The translations under genes and the position numbers were made by a program. A stretch of 15,252 bases of DNA from Dehalococcoidia bacterium (GTDB lineage Bacteria; Chloroflexota; Dehalococcoidia; Lucifugimonadales; Lucifugimonadaceae), in assembly GCA_028278465.1 (NCBI GenBank), contig JANQEF010000238.1:1-15252 (forward strand). The letters are read 5' to 3'. Below, piece by piece: positions 7,019 to 13,549 of the stretch. Positions within the stretch are counted from its first letter, which is position 1, and each line of letters starts with the position of its first letter. The notes beneath the pieces are model-generated. The model did no database searches, was not told the origin of the DNA, and saw only the letters and a list, made by a program, of their open reading frames with translations.

Positions 7019-8040
7019 TCCTCGATCCCCTCGATGAATCGATTCGTGAACGCCGCCGAGGGGTCGAGTGAATCGTCGATGAGGTCGCGCGACTTCATCC
7101 ACTCGGCGAAGCTGTTCCAGCGACTCTGTTCCTGCCATCCGAACCGCGGCGCCACGCCGTCATCCCACATCGGCAGCAACAGCTCCACACCCTCGCGCTC
7201 AACGTCCTCCAGCACAGTCTCGCCGCCGAGACTGACCAGCATGTCTATCGACGGCTGCGGGTTCGCCAGCGCGTACTCGAAGCCCCGGCTGAACGCCCTC
7301 ACCACCTTCTGCACCACCTCCGATTCGTCTGCCACCTTGTCCTCGCTCGCTACCAGCACCAGTTCGTAGAAGTCGGGAACTCCCCACTCCTCCATGCGCA
7401 TCACGTTCACCGGTAGGTTTTCTTGTTCCAGCACGATCGATTCGTGCGTCCAGTACGCGCCGACAATGGCGTCGACCGTTCCTGACGCCAGCGACTGGGT
7501 GAGCGCAAAGCCGATATCGATCAGCTCAACGTCGTCCAGCGTCAGCCCATCCGTCGCCAGCATCGTGGCGAGCAGCCCTTCGTTGGACGGAATCCCCGGG
7601 TAGCCGACCTTCTTGCCACGCAGGTCGGAAGGACGGACGATGCCCGACGATTTGAGCGCCATGACCGAGTTGAGCGGGTGCTGCACTATGCCGGTGACGG
7701 CAACCACCGGAACGCCTTCGTTGCGGGCCTGCAGCAGGTCTGTCTGGTAGCTGATGCCGAAGTCATCGCGGCCGGCGCCAACGGTCTGCAGCACGGAAGA
7801 CGGATCGGCAGGCGTATATACGTTGATGTCGAGCCCTTCGTCTTCGAAGTAGCCCTGGTCGAGAGCGGCGTATATGCCGGCGTGGTTGGAGTTCGGGAAC
7901 CAGTCGAGGGCGAGCGAGACGCTCACCTGTTCCTCGTCGCCGCTCGAACAGGCGACGACTGCGAACGCTACCAGCACTGATAGCGATGCGAGCAGCGCCT
8001 TCACTTTCGACAGCTTCTTCGTAGATCGGTCCTGGTCCAT
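7015..8040 (-). CDS. thiY: THI5/NMT1-type thiamine-precursor-binding lipoprotein (ThiY-like)
   Basis: This is the substrate-binding lipoprotein of the ABC importer encoded upstream on this strand. A hydrophobic signal segment (LLASLSVLVAFAVVAC) ends in a lipobox Cys followed by SSGDEE, so the mature protein is lipid-anchored outside the membrane. The mature N-terminus carries LDWFPNSNHAGIYAA, closely matching the LDWTPNTNHTG-type signature of the ThiY/THI5 family that binds hydroxymethylpyrimidine-type precursors such as formylaminopyrimidine. The TPP riboswitch ahead of the operon supports this substrate. ATG 8040 (341 residues) gives a normal signal peptide and has GAGGAG 3 nt upstream; ATG 8076 and 8073 are alternatives that would add an RRFRR-containing extension. 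The gap to the permease is 22-58 bp, depending on the start. It is the last gene of the operon. Confidence 0.85.
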   Translation of the reverse strand: MDQDRSTKKLSKVKALLASLSVLVAFAVVACSSGDEEQVSVSLALDWFPNSNHAGIYAALDQGYFEDEGLDINVYTPADPSSVLQTVGAGRDDFGISYQTDLLQARNEGVPVVAVTGIVQHPLNSVMALKSSGIVRPSDLRGKKVGYPGIPSNEGLLATMLATDGLTLDDVELIDIGFALTQSLASGTVDAIVGAYWTHESIVLEQENLPVNVMRMEEWGVPDFYELVLVASEDKVADESEVVQKVVRAFSRGFEYALANPQPSIDMLVSLGGETVLEDVEREGVELLLPMWDDGVAPRFGWQEQSRWNSFAEWMKSRDLIDDSLDPSAAFTNRFIEGIED

Positions 8041-8098
8041 CGTCTCCTCGTTCCGTCTAAATCGCCTAACCATCATCCTGCCCGGCTCGTCCGATTCC

Positions 8099-8896
8099 TC
8101 AACCTGCTCGCGGCCCGTGGTGCCGCAGCGCCCATCGCTCCGACAGCACGACCAGTAAGAACAGCAGCACGGCGGCCACCGAAAGCACGAATATCGCGGC
8201 GAACACTCGGTCAGTCCTGAACTGCGGCCCGGACACCTTCATCAGCCAGCCGAGCCCGCCCTGACCGCCGACCCATTCGCCTACCACCGCGCCTATCACC
8301 GAAGTCACTGCCGCCACCTTCAATCCGGAGAACAGGTAGGGCAGCGCGGCAGGCAAGCGCAACTTGGTCAGTAGCTGCATCCTGCTGGCGCCAAGCGTTC
8401 GCATCATGTTCGCCATATCGACGTCAGCGGACCGCAGCCCGTCGACGAGGCTTACCACCACGGGGAAGAACGAGATCAGCACCACGACGATCACCTTCGA
8501 GGTCATCTCCGGCCCAACCCACACGAGCAGCAGCGGCGCCAGCGTGATAATCGGTATCGTCTGCGATGCGATCACGATCGGGTAGAGCGACCTTTCGACG
8601 ATGCGTGACCACGAGATGGCAGCCGCGAGCAGCGAGCCGAGCAGCGCAGCGAGTGCAAAGCCGATCGCCACCTCCTGCAGCGTGATCCGCGCATGCTCCA
8701 TGTGCAGCGAGAACGATTCGCCGAGCTCTTGCGCGATCTCGCTTGGCGCCGGCAGCAGCCACGGCTGCACGTCGAGTGTGCGCGCCAGCAGCTCCCACAG
8801 CCCTATGAGCACGGCAGTCAGGCCGACCGCAGGCAGCCAGCTGCCGGCCTCGCCGACAATATCCACGGTCCTCCGGCGTGCCCTGTTGTCGCTCAA
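8099..8896 (-). CDS. thiX: ABC transporter permease, thiamine precursor uptake (ThiX-like)
   Basis: This is an inner-membrane permease of the SsuC/TauC/ThiX type (BPD_transp_1), 265 residues with about 6 hydrophobic segments. The ATPase-coupling EAA-loop is visible as MMRTLGASRMQLLTKLRLPAALPY around the middle of the second half (conserved G and LP). The N-terminal PWLLPAPSEIAQEL segment is typical of this subfamily. The start is TTG at 8896, overlapping the TGA of the ATPase gene (TTGA), with a strong GGAGGAG 7 nt upstream, so it is translationally coupled. Substrate (HMP or formylaminopyrimidine) is inferred from the riboswitch and the ThiY-like partner; sequence alone cannot separate it from nitrate/sulfonate-type permeases. 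Confidence 0.85.
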   Translation of the reverse strand: MSDNRARRRTVDIVGEAGSWLPAVGLTAVLIGLWELLARTLDVQPWLLPAPSEIAQELGESFSLHMEHARITLQEVAIGFALAALLGSLLAAAISWSRIVERSLYPIVIASQTIPIITLAPLLLVWVGPEMTSKVIVVVLISFFPVVVSLVDGLRSADVDMANMMRTLGASRMQLLTKLRLPAALPYLFSGLKVAAVTSVIGAVVGEWVGGQGGLGWLMKVSGPQFRTDRVFAAIFVLSVAAVLLFLLVVLSERWALRHHGPRAG

Positions 8897-9726
8897 GCCG
8901 GCGCTCCTCCACTGGCTGCTGCGCCACTCGAAAGCGCGGACAGCAGGCGGGATTTGAGCGCGATGAACTCCGGCATGGTGACGGTAGATTCTCCGCGCGG
9001 CCGGTCAATAGCCACATCGACGGTATCGACGATCGTCCCCGGACCCGGCGACATCACGTAGACGCGATCGGCCAGCAGCAACGCCTCTTCAACGTCGTGG
9101 GTTACGAGCAGTACCGCGCGCTCGGCGCGGTCGAGCACGCTCGCCAGCCATTCCTGCAGGTGCCGTCGGGTGATGGCATCAAGCGCGCCGAACGGCTCGT
9201 CCAGCAGCAGGACCGGACTTTCCGGGAGCGTGGCTCGGAGGAGGGCGGCGCGCTGGCGCATGCCGCCTGACAGTTGCCACGGGTAGGAGTCGATCACGTT
9301 GCTAAGGCCGAACTCCGATGCGCGCTCCGCCGCTGCCTCGTTTGCGACATCCTGCGCAACGCCAGCAAGCTCCAGTCCCAGCCGGGCGTTGGCGAGCACG
9401 GTCCGCCAGGGCAGCAGCAGGTCTTTCTGCTGCATGTAGGCGACGATTCCCAGGCGGTTCGCTGTGGGTGTGTTACCGATTCGAATCTGGCCTTCGAACG
9501 GCTCGGCCAGCCCTGCGATCGCGCTGAGGAGTGTCGATTTGCCGCAGCCGCTGGGGCCGATGATGGCCGCGAACTCGCCGGCGGCTACCTCGATGTTTAG
9601 GTCGCGCGCCACGACACAGCGTTCGCCGCCCATCTCGTATCCCACGGAAACTCCAGACACGCTCAGGCCCGGCGTCCCCGTGCTCGCCGGGACGCCTGTG
9701 CCGAGTGTCTCCACGTTCCCTGTCAT
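8893..9726 (-). CDS. thiZ: ABC transporter ATPase, thiamine precursor uptake (ThiZ-like)
   Basis: This is the cytoplasmic nucleotide-binding subunit, 277 residues, with every motif intact: Walker A GPSGCGKST (57-65), Q-loop around YMQQKDLLLPW (97-107), signature LSGGMRQR (152-159), Walker B VLLLDEPFGALD (172-183) and H-loop H210 (LLVTHD). The MQQKDLLLPWRTV Q-loop context is typical of the SsuB/TauB/ThiZ branch. ATG 9726 has AAAGGA 3 nt upstream. It is the first gene after the TPP riboswitch and terminator, with about 125 nt of leader in between. The first ~25 residues are low-complexity Gly/Ser/Thr/Pro and outside the fold. Confidence 0.88.
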   Translation of the reverse strand: MTGNVETLGTGVPASTGTPGLSVSGVSVGYEMGGERCVVARDLNIEVAAGEFAAIIGPSGCGKSTLLSAIAGLAEPFEGQIRIGNTPTANRLGIVAYMQQKDLLLPWRTVLANARLGLELAGVAQDVANEAAAERASEFGLSNVIDSYPWQLSGGMRQRAALLRATLPESPVLLLDEPFGALDAITRRHLQEWLASVLDRAERAVLLVTHDVEEALLLADRVYVMSPGPGTIVDTVDVAIDRPRGESTVTMPEFIALKSRLLSALSSGAAASGGAPA

Positions 9727-9851
9727 GAGTCCTTTAGAAAGACCGCTTAAGGCCGAAAGCTCTTCTTGACCGGCGTCTTCAGATCTCGCCCGAAACCACA
9801 GCTGCGCCTCGCCTTAACCCGGCCACTGCGCGCCCAATCATCCCGACCAAC

Positions 9852-9882
9852 AAAAAACCGCCAGGCGGATTCCCTGGCGGTT
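9852..9882 (-). terminator. Intrinsic terminator of the TPP riboswitch
   Basis: On the minus strand AACCGCCAGG (9882-9873) pairs perfectly with CCTGGCGGTT (9865-9856) across a 7-nt loop, and the T-run continues into TTTT (9855-9852), giving six Ts in all. It lies 19 nt after the aptamer and about 125 nt before the ATPase gene, the layout of a transcription-terminating OFF switch. A possible antiterminator is GGCGG in the aptamer's 3' half (9916-9912) pairing with CCGCC of the terminator's 5' arm; this is inference. Confidence 0.85.
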
Positions 9883-9901
9883 CTGGCGATCACAGGCAGT
9901 C

Positions 9902-9996
9902 CGCAGTTCCTCCGCCGGAATTACCCGGTTCAGGTTCATGGGTCGGCGAAGAAAGCTTCGCCCTCTCAGCCCGTCTATTCCGAGCTCCCCACCGCG
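9902..9996 (-). promoter_or_regulatory. TPP riboswitch (THI element)
   Basis: On the minus strand the two hallmark conserved blocks of the thiamine pyrophosphate aptamer are present in order and spacing: GGGCTGAGAGGG (CTGAGA at 9969-9964), then ACCTGAACCGGGTAATTCCG leading into GCG (9935-9913). A variable hairpin, GGCGAAG/CTTCGCC (9962-9945), lies between them. A 6-bp P1 can be drawn between CGCGGT (9996-9991) and ACTGCG (9907-9902), with one G-U pair. It is followed by an intrinsic terminator and then three ABC transporter genes, so TPP binding is expected to favour termination and shut off uptake. Confidence 0.93.
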
Positions 9997-10057
9997 TTTT
10001 CGGTTCGGACAGATCCTCCGATGATTTGCAGACGGGTCTGTGGTCTGCGGTCACAGC

Positions 10058-10086
10058 AGTGTTGCAATCGCGCCGCTGGCTGTCAA
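10058..10086 (-). promoter_or_regulatory. Candidate promoter for the riboswitch-thi operon
   Basis: On the minus strand a perfect -35 TTGACA (10086-10081) is followed after 17 nt by AACACT (10063-10058), a 3-of-6 match to the -10 consensus. Transcription would start near 10050, about 55 nt before the aptamer. The weak -10 limits confidence. Confidence 0.4.
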
Positions 10087-10135
10087 TGCTGTCACACTTC
10101 GCCCGATGCCCGCACGCCAGCCGAGATTGCTAGTC

Positions 10136-11128
10136 ATGACGGGCATTGCTAGGATGCTTGAAAGTCACCTGTCCGCCGGTGAAACCGAGGTCAGTCACCA
10201 CGATCCATCAAGTCTCAGCGTCCGGGAAACCGCCCACCAGTTCCTCATGGAAAGCCACGCAGAACAGGCCAGAGCGAACTTTGCACAGGCTGTGCGGCGG
10301 CGGGACGCGGAGATCGACCTCTTCGGAGCCTGCCTGTTCATAGCGGGCGAAGAGTACCCAGCACTGAACAACCAGTGCTACCTCAACCGGCTCGACAAGC
10401 TGGCTGCCATGGCCGAGAGCCGGCTTCCCGACGATGCCACGCTCTACGACCGTCTCGACGCTATTCGCTCAGTGCTGTTCGACTCGGCCGATCTCCGCGG
10501 CAACAGCGGAAACTACTACGACCCGCGGAACAGCTACGTCAACGAAGTGCTAGACCGCGGCCTCGGCATTCCGATAACGCTCTCCGTCATCTACCGCGAA
10601 GTGGCGCGCCGCATCGGTGTTGAGATGCGCGGCATCGGCATGCCCGGTCACTACCTGCTGGCAACCGGCGCCGGCGAAGACGAGATCTTCGTCGACCCGT
10701 ACCACCGAGGCGGCCTGCTATCCCGCAAAGAGAGCCTTTCGCTGGCTGTGAGAGGCAGAAAACCGTCTCCTTCCACCTCGATCGCCCTGAGCAGCCGCCT
10801 GCTTCCGACCTCCGGCAACCGCTCGACGCTCCGCCGCCTACTCACCAACCTCAAGTTGAACCACGCCAAGAAGCGCGACTACAGGCGAGCACTTGCGGCT
10901 GCGGAGAGGATTCAACTCCTCGATCCGCAGAACTGGCGGAACCTGAGCGATCTTGCTCGGTTGCAGGCCGAGATAGGCGACTTCAACCAGGCCGTCGAGT
11001 CGCTCTCAGAGTTTCTCGATCGCGCGCCGGAAGGCGCTGACGTTCGCCGGGCAAAAGACGCCCTGAGCCAGCTTCGGGAACTCGCCCGAAAGCAGTCGGC
11101 GCAGTCCGCTCCAGAACCGAACGCCTGA
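10136..11128 (+). CDS. SirB1-type transglutaminase-like protein with TPR C-terminus
   Basis: This ~330-residue cytoplasmic protein has the SirB1/YchA (Transglut_core2) domain followed by TPR-like helices. Family landmarks are NSYVNEVLDRGLGIPITLS, the IYREVARRIG helix, GIGMPGHYLL and IFVDPYHRGGLL. The C-terminal ~90 residues (from LLTNLKLNHAKKRDYRRALA through LDPQNWRNLSDLARLQAEIG) read as two TPR repeats, giving the same architecture as E. coli SirB1 (~270 residues). The family has no well-established enzymatic activity, and most members lack a classical Cys-protease triad. The start is uncertain: the frame is open from 10040, with ATGs at 10106, 10136, 10154 and 10247 and no strong ribosome-binding site. 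10136 is chosen to leave the divergent regulatory region free. It is divergent from the thi operon with no evident functional link. Confidence 0.83.
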   Translation: MTGIARMLESHLSAGETEVSHHDPSSLSVRETAHQFLMESHAEQARANFAQAVRRRDAEIDLFGACLFIAGEEYPALNNQCYLNRLDKLAAMAESRLPDDATLYDRLDAIRSVLFDSADLRGNSGNYYDPRNSYVNEVLDRGLGIPITLSVIYREVARRIGVEMRGIGMPGHYLLATGAGEDEIFVDPYHRGGLLSRKESLSLAVRGRKPSPSTSIALSSRLLPTSGNRSTLRRLLTNLKLNHAKKRDYRRALAAAERIQLLDPQNWRNLSDLARLQAEIGDFNQAVESLSEFLDRAPEGADVRRAKDALSQLRELARKQSAQSAPEPNA

Positions 11129-11289
11129 ACTCCTTCAAAGTCTTCACAATCTCTACAATTCCGCCCGAGGGAATGAGTTAACATCTGTTTACCGCAACCG
11201 GTGCAGGCGAAAAAGCTCCATCTGTTGGCGAACTTGAGATGCACGGGCGGCGAGTCCCCAGGGGCCATAGAACGACCCGAGGACCGCAA

Positions 11290-11871
11290 ATGGCTATAGA
11301 TCTACAGGAACTTCCGGATCTCGACCTGCTCGAGATGATCTCGGACGGCGATCGAGACGCTCTTGCCCAGCTGTATGACCGCTACGGCAGGCGAGTCTTC
11401 GCACTCGCAGCCCGCATACTCAACGACCCTGTAAGCTCCGAAGAGGTGACGCAAGACGTTTTCCTGAGCGTCTGGCGCCGGGGCAGCAGCTACAGCGCTG
11501 CAAAGGGCAAGTTCACAACGTGGCTGTTCAGCATCGCTCACAACCGTACGATCGATGAGCTTCGCAAGCGTCGCCGGGACCGGAATCGTCAGAATGACGA
11601 TATAGAAGACCACCTCAACATCGAATCGGCAGAAATCTCCCCGCTCGAAAACGCCGTAGCACAGTCAGAGTACGCCAAAGTGCGCGATGCTATGGCGGAA
11701 CTCCCAGTGGAGCAAAGGCAAGTAGTAGAGCTTTCCTACTTCAAAGGGCTGACGCAGGCGGAGATCGCTGAAAAGACCGGGCAGCCGCTCGGCACAGTTA
11801 AGACTCGGATGCGCCTTGCCCTGAAGAAGCTGCGAAACGCCCTTAGCAGCGAAATCAGCGCAACTGTATGA
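11290..11871 (+). CDS. ECF-type RNA polymerase sigma factor
   Basis: This is a 193-residue group-4 (ECF) sigma factor. Region 2 spans about residues 23-95 (DALAQLYDRYGRRVFALAAR, then EEVTQDVFLSVWRR and FTTWLFSIAHNRTIDELRKR, the core-binding and -10 recognition helices). Region 4 spans about 130-183 (ELPVEQRQVVELSYFKGLTQ, with the -35-recognition helix-turn-helix LTQAEIAEKTGQPLGTVKTR). ATG 11290 has GAGG at 11279-11282 with 7-nt spacing; the frame also opens at ATG 11239, but the extra Arg-rich residues do not match the family. The stop overlaps the start of the anti-sigma gene (ATGA), fixing them as a coupled pair. It resembles SigK/RpoE-type ECFs that pair with RskA. I see no convincing autoregulatory promoter in the 161 bp upstream. 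Confidence 0.95.
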   Translation: MAIDLQELPDLDLLEMISDGDRDALAQLYDRYGRRVFALAARILNDPVSSEEVTQDVFLSVWRRGSSYSAAKGKFTTWLFSIAHNRTIDELRKRRRDRNRQNDDIEDHLNIESAEISPLENAVAQSEYAKVRDAMAELPVEQRQVVELSYFKGLTQAEIAEKTGQPLGTVKTRMRLALKKLRNALSSEISATV

Positions 11872-12815
11872 CCGATCCGAATAGTCTGGACTTCACGGTT
11901 CCTGACCCGTGGGGCGACCTGCCGGGTTACGCACTGAACGCACTTACGCCGGATGAGCGCGCCCGGGTTGACGCGCTACTTGAGACTTCGCCGGAAGCTC
12001 GCGACGAGCTGCGCCGCTACATGGAAGCGGCCGAAAGCCTCGCCGATCTCTCGCCTGCTGTCGAGCCTTCAGACCGCGTTCGCAAGCTGTTACTTGCGCA
12101 GGTCGACAGCGATATCCACCTGATGGACGTGGCGCGGGAAGACGCTCGCTCTGTCCTGCCGCAGAAGACGCCGTTGCTGCGCACGCTGCTCAAGCCGGCG
12201 CGGGTTGCATACGCCGGAACAGCCGCCGCGCTTATATCTGTAGTTGCAATCGCCGTCATATTCGGGGTCGAGAACTCCAGGCTCAACTCGGAAGTGGTCC
12301 AGCTACGTGATGACGTTGAGACCGAGATTGCCGAGCTGGCCACACTGCGAGAGTCCGTTGAAGATGCGCAGGCGAAGTTCGCTGTGCAGGACGCCGAGGT
12401 TGCCCGCCTGACCGCTGTCAATGCGGCGCTGAACGACGCGCTCCGAGACCAGCAGTGGCTGACCTTCGTGACCCAGAACAAGGAATACAGGGTTCCGGAG
12501 TACCTCGAGGGCAGCGCGCAGGCGCCGGAAGCCAACGGAACGCTGGCGGTCAAGAACTTCGACGACCTTGCCGTGTTCCTGGTCTCGAGCCTGCCACCCG
12601 CGCCCGAGGGCTATCAGTACATGCTCTCACTCGTGCGCGATGGCGTGCCGGATCCGGTTGCGACGTTCCAGGTGAACGAGGCCGGGATGGCGAGGGTCGA
12701 GTTCAAGCTGCCTGACAACATCGTGCAGTACGAGCGTGCGGTGGTGACACTGGAGCAGTTGAACGGCGACGTCGAGGTCCTGTCAGGGCCGGAAGTGATG
12801 TCGGCGTCCGACTAG
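11868..12815 (+). CDS. RskA-like membrane anti-sigma factor
   Basis: This is the partner of the overlapping sigma gene. The 315 residues divide into a cytoplasmic N-terminal sigma-binding part (1-110; GYALNALTPDERARVDALLE matches the RskA N-terminal helices), one transmembrane segment (about 113-133), a coiled coil (about 135-195, RLNSEVVQLRDDVETEIAEL onward) and an extracytoplasmic C-terminal RskA domain (about 196-310, containing GTLAVKNFDDLAVFLVSSLP and a PEGYQYMLSLVRDG strand). There is no H-x3-C-x2-C zinc-anti-sigma motif, so sensing is unlikely to be through a redox zinc centre; regulated proteolysis, as known for RskA, is the likelier route. ATG 11868 overlaps the sigma stop by 4 bp. 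Confidence 0.9.
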   Translation: MTDPNSLDFTVPDPWGDLPGYALNALTPDERARVDALLETSPEARDELRRYMEAAESLADLSPAVEPSDRVRKLLLAQVDSDIHLMDVAREDARSVLPQKTPLLRTLLKPARVAYAGTAAALISVVAIAVIFGVENSRLNSEVVQLRDDVETEIAELATLRESVEDAQAKFAVQDAEVARLTAVNAALNDALRDQQWLTFVTQNKEYRVPEYLEGSAQAPEANGTLAVKNFDDLAVFLVSSLPPAPEGYQYMLSLVRDGVPDPVATFQVNEAGMARVEFKLPDNIVQYERAVVTLEQLNGDVEVLSGPEVMSASD

Positions 12816-12857
12816 CGCCGGTGTTCGTACACCTTGATGTGACGTCGCGCGGCGCTG

Positions 12858-12887
12858 TTGTCAACGCCTCGATTACGATCGCATAAT
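12858..12887 (+). promoter_or_regulatory. Sigma-70-like promoter for the cysteine-rich miniprotein
   Basis: TTGTCA (12858-12863, 5 of 6) and CATAAT (12882-12887, 5 of 6) are separated by 18 nt. Transcription would start near 12894, leaving a ~75-nt 5' leader before ATG 12969. This is among the best promoter matches I found in the window. Confidence 0.55.
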
Positions 12888-12968
12888 GCGGCTTAATCTT
12901 TCGCAATCGAGGGGAACAGTAGCGTTCGCGCTATCGGTGGAAACTGCGCAAAGGCGGTTTGTCCAGTC

Positions 12969-13130
12969 ATGAACATCCATACGCCCGTGGTCGAGCCGGG
13001 AGTTGAGGTGGCGGGGCCGTCGGACCGCATCATGTGGGAGTGCGACATATGCGGCAACGTGATGCTGGATCTGCATTGCAAGCTGCGCTGCACGAACTGC
13101 GGCTTCATGCGCGACTGCTCCGACCCGTAA
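12969..13130 (+). CDS. 53-residue cysteine-rich, probable zinc-binding miniprotein
   Basis: This small reading frame reads MNIHTPVVEPGVEVAGPSDR, then IMWECDICGNVMLDLHCKLR and CTNCGFMRDCSDP, ending in TAA at 13130. It has C-x2-C (residues 25 and 28), H36 with C37, C-x2-C (41 and 44) and C50, the spacing of a small zinc ribbon or rubredoxin-like knuckle pair. It lacks a signal peptide and should be cytoplasmic. AAGGCGG about 11 nt upstream is a usable ribosome-binding site, and a good promoter lies at 12858-12887. The frame is open back to a TAA at 12894 with no better start. I do not recognise a named family; roles from RNA/protein binding to metal handling are possible. Cys/His spacing and codon use support a real gene over chance. 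Confidence 0.7.
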   Translation: MNIHTPVVEPGVEVAGPSDRIMWECDICGNVMLDLHCKLRCTNCGFMRDCSDP

Positions 13131-13194
13131 GGAGTTGGTCAGGTTCGAGGTGGTTCCCCCTCCCTGGCCAGAGAGGGAGTCAGAGGGTGGGTTG

Positions 13195-13297
13195 CTGTGT
13201 TCCCTGAGCGAAGTCGAAGGGTCTCTTGCTCGTCAACTGATCTTGTCAGGGTAAGCCGCAGCACCAGAGGTCCTTCGACTTCGCTCAGGAAACACAG
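13195..13297. repeat. 103-bp MITE/REP-like element with 26-bp inverted ends
   Basis: The left arm (13195-13220; core CCTGAGCGAAGTCGAAGG) and right arm (13272-13297; core CCTTCGACTTCGCTCAGG) are inverted copies that agree at 25 of 26 positions by direct reading. A 51-nt centre follows, whose first and last bases continue the pairing imperfectly. No transposase-like gene is present. The core resembles the segment inside the aldo/keto reductase (4294-4314). Confidence 0.85.
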
Positions 13298-13366
13298 ACA
13301 TCCCGATTGCATCCGGACCGGGCGGGGCAAGCGCCGCCCATGCCTGTTTGGGAAGTACACTTACCA

Positions 13367-13450
13367 ACTGTCATTCTGAACTTGATTCAGAATCTTCCCG
13401 GCGTTTTCCTGCTGACACTCGGATCCCTCCCAGGCGCTCGTGATGACAGT
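13367..13450. repeat. 84-bp palindromic repeat with 8-bp inverted ends
   Basis: ACTGTCAT (13367-13374) and ATGACAGT (13443-13450) are perfect inverted ends. Next to the left end, ATTCTGAA (13373-13380) and TTCAGAAT (13386-13393) make a perfect 8-bp hairpin with a 5-nt loop. From general knowledge, GTCATTCTGA-type repeats are common in environmental bacterial genomes. Confidence 0.6.
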
Positions 13451-13535
13451 GCTTGCGTTCCCGGCGATTCCAGCCAACCCTCAACTCTGCAGATGCTGTG
13501 GAGTTCCCACACTCGACCAGGAAATCGGCTCCCCC

Positions 13536-13541
13536 TATATT
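13536..13541 (+). promoter_or_regulatory. -10 element of a probable leaderless promoter
   Basis: TATATT lies 8 nt before ATG 13550, with TCGACC (4 of 6 to the -35 consensus) 17 nt upstream of it. Transcription would start at or within a few bases of the ATG, and no ribosome-binding site is visible, so the mRNA may be leaderless. Confidence 0.4.
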
Positions 13542-13549
13542 GAGTGCTG

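Larger units (their letters stand above)
13131..13543. other. Non-coding cluster of palindromic repeats
   Basis: This 413-bp gap has no credible gene. It contains, in order: a CTCCCT/AGGGAG stem (13160-13179), a 103-bp inverted-repeat element (13195-13297), a GGGCGG/CCGCCC stem (13320-13339), and a segment starting with ACTGTCATTCTGAA and bounded by 8-bp inverted ends (13367-13450). The region appears to be a landing site for several unrelated dispersed repeats. The lipoprotein promoter lies at its right end. Confidence 0.7.

Noticed and set aside
5725..7071. 448-codon open frame on the plus strand overlapping the MFS exporter, longer than the exporter itself
   Set aside because: Its product is Arg/Ala/His-rich with no domain pattern; it is the +2-type shadow of a GC-rich gene whose true frame shows clear membrane segments and MFS motifs.
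5539..7138. Two long minus-strand frames (370 and 332 codons) opposite the MFS exporter
   Set aside because: Low-complexity Ser/Thr/Arg or His/Gln/Arg products with no recognisable motifs; antisense shadows of the coding strand.
10040..10135. N-terminal extension of the SirB1-like protein from ATG 10040
   Set aside because: The extra residues do not resemble the family and would run through the likely promoter region of the divergent thi operon.
11129..11289. Autoregulatory ECF promoter upstream of the sigma gene
   Set aside because: No convincing GGAAC-type -35 with a correctly spaced -10; the AT-richer patches (CACAATCTCTACAATT, GAGTTAACATC) do not form a spaced pair.
12820..12833. GGTGT/ACACC hairpin after the anti-sigma gene as a terminator
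   Set aside because: Only a 5-bp stem and no following T-run; too weak to call.
13131..13543. CRISPR array
   Set aside because: The repeats are palindromic, unlike one another and not evenly spaced; no spacer-repeat periodicity and no cas genes.
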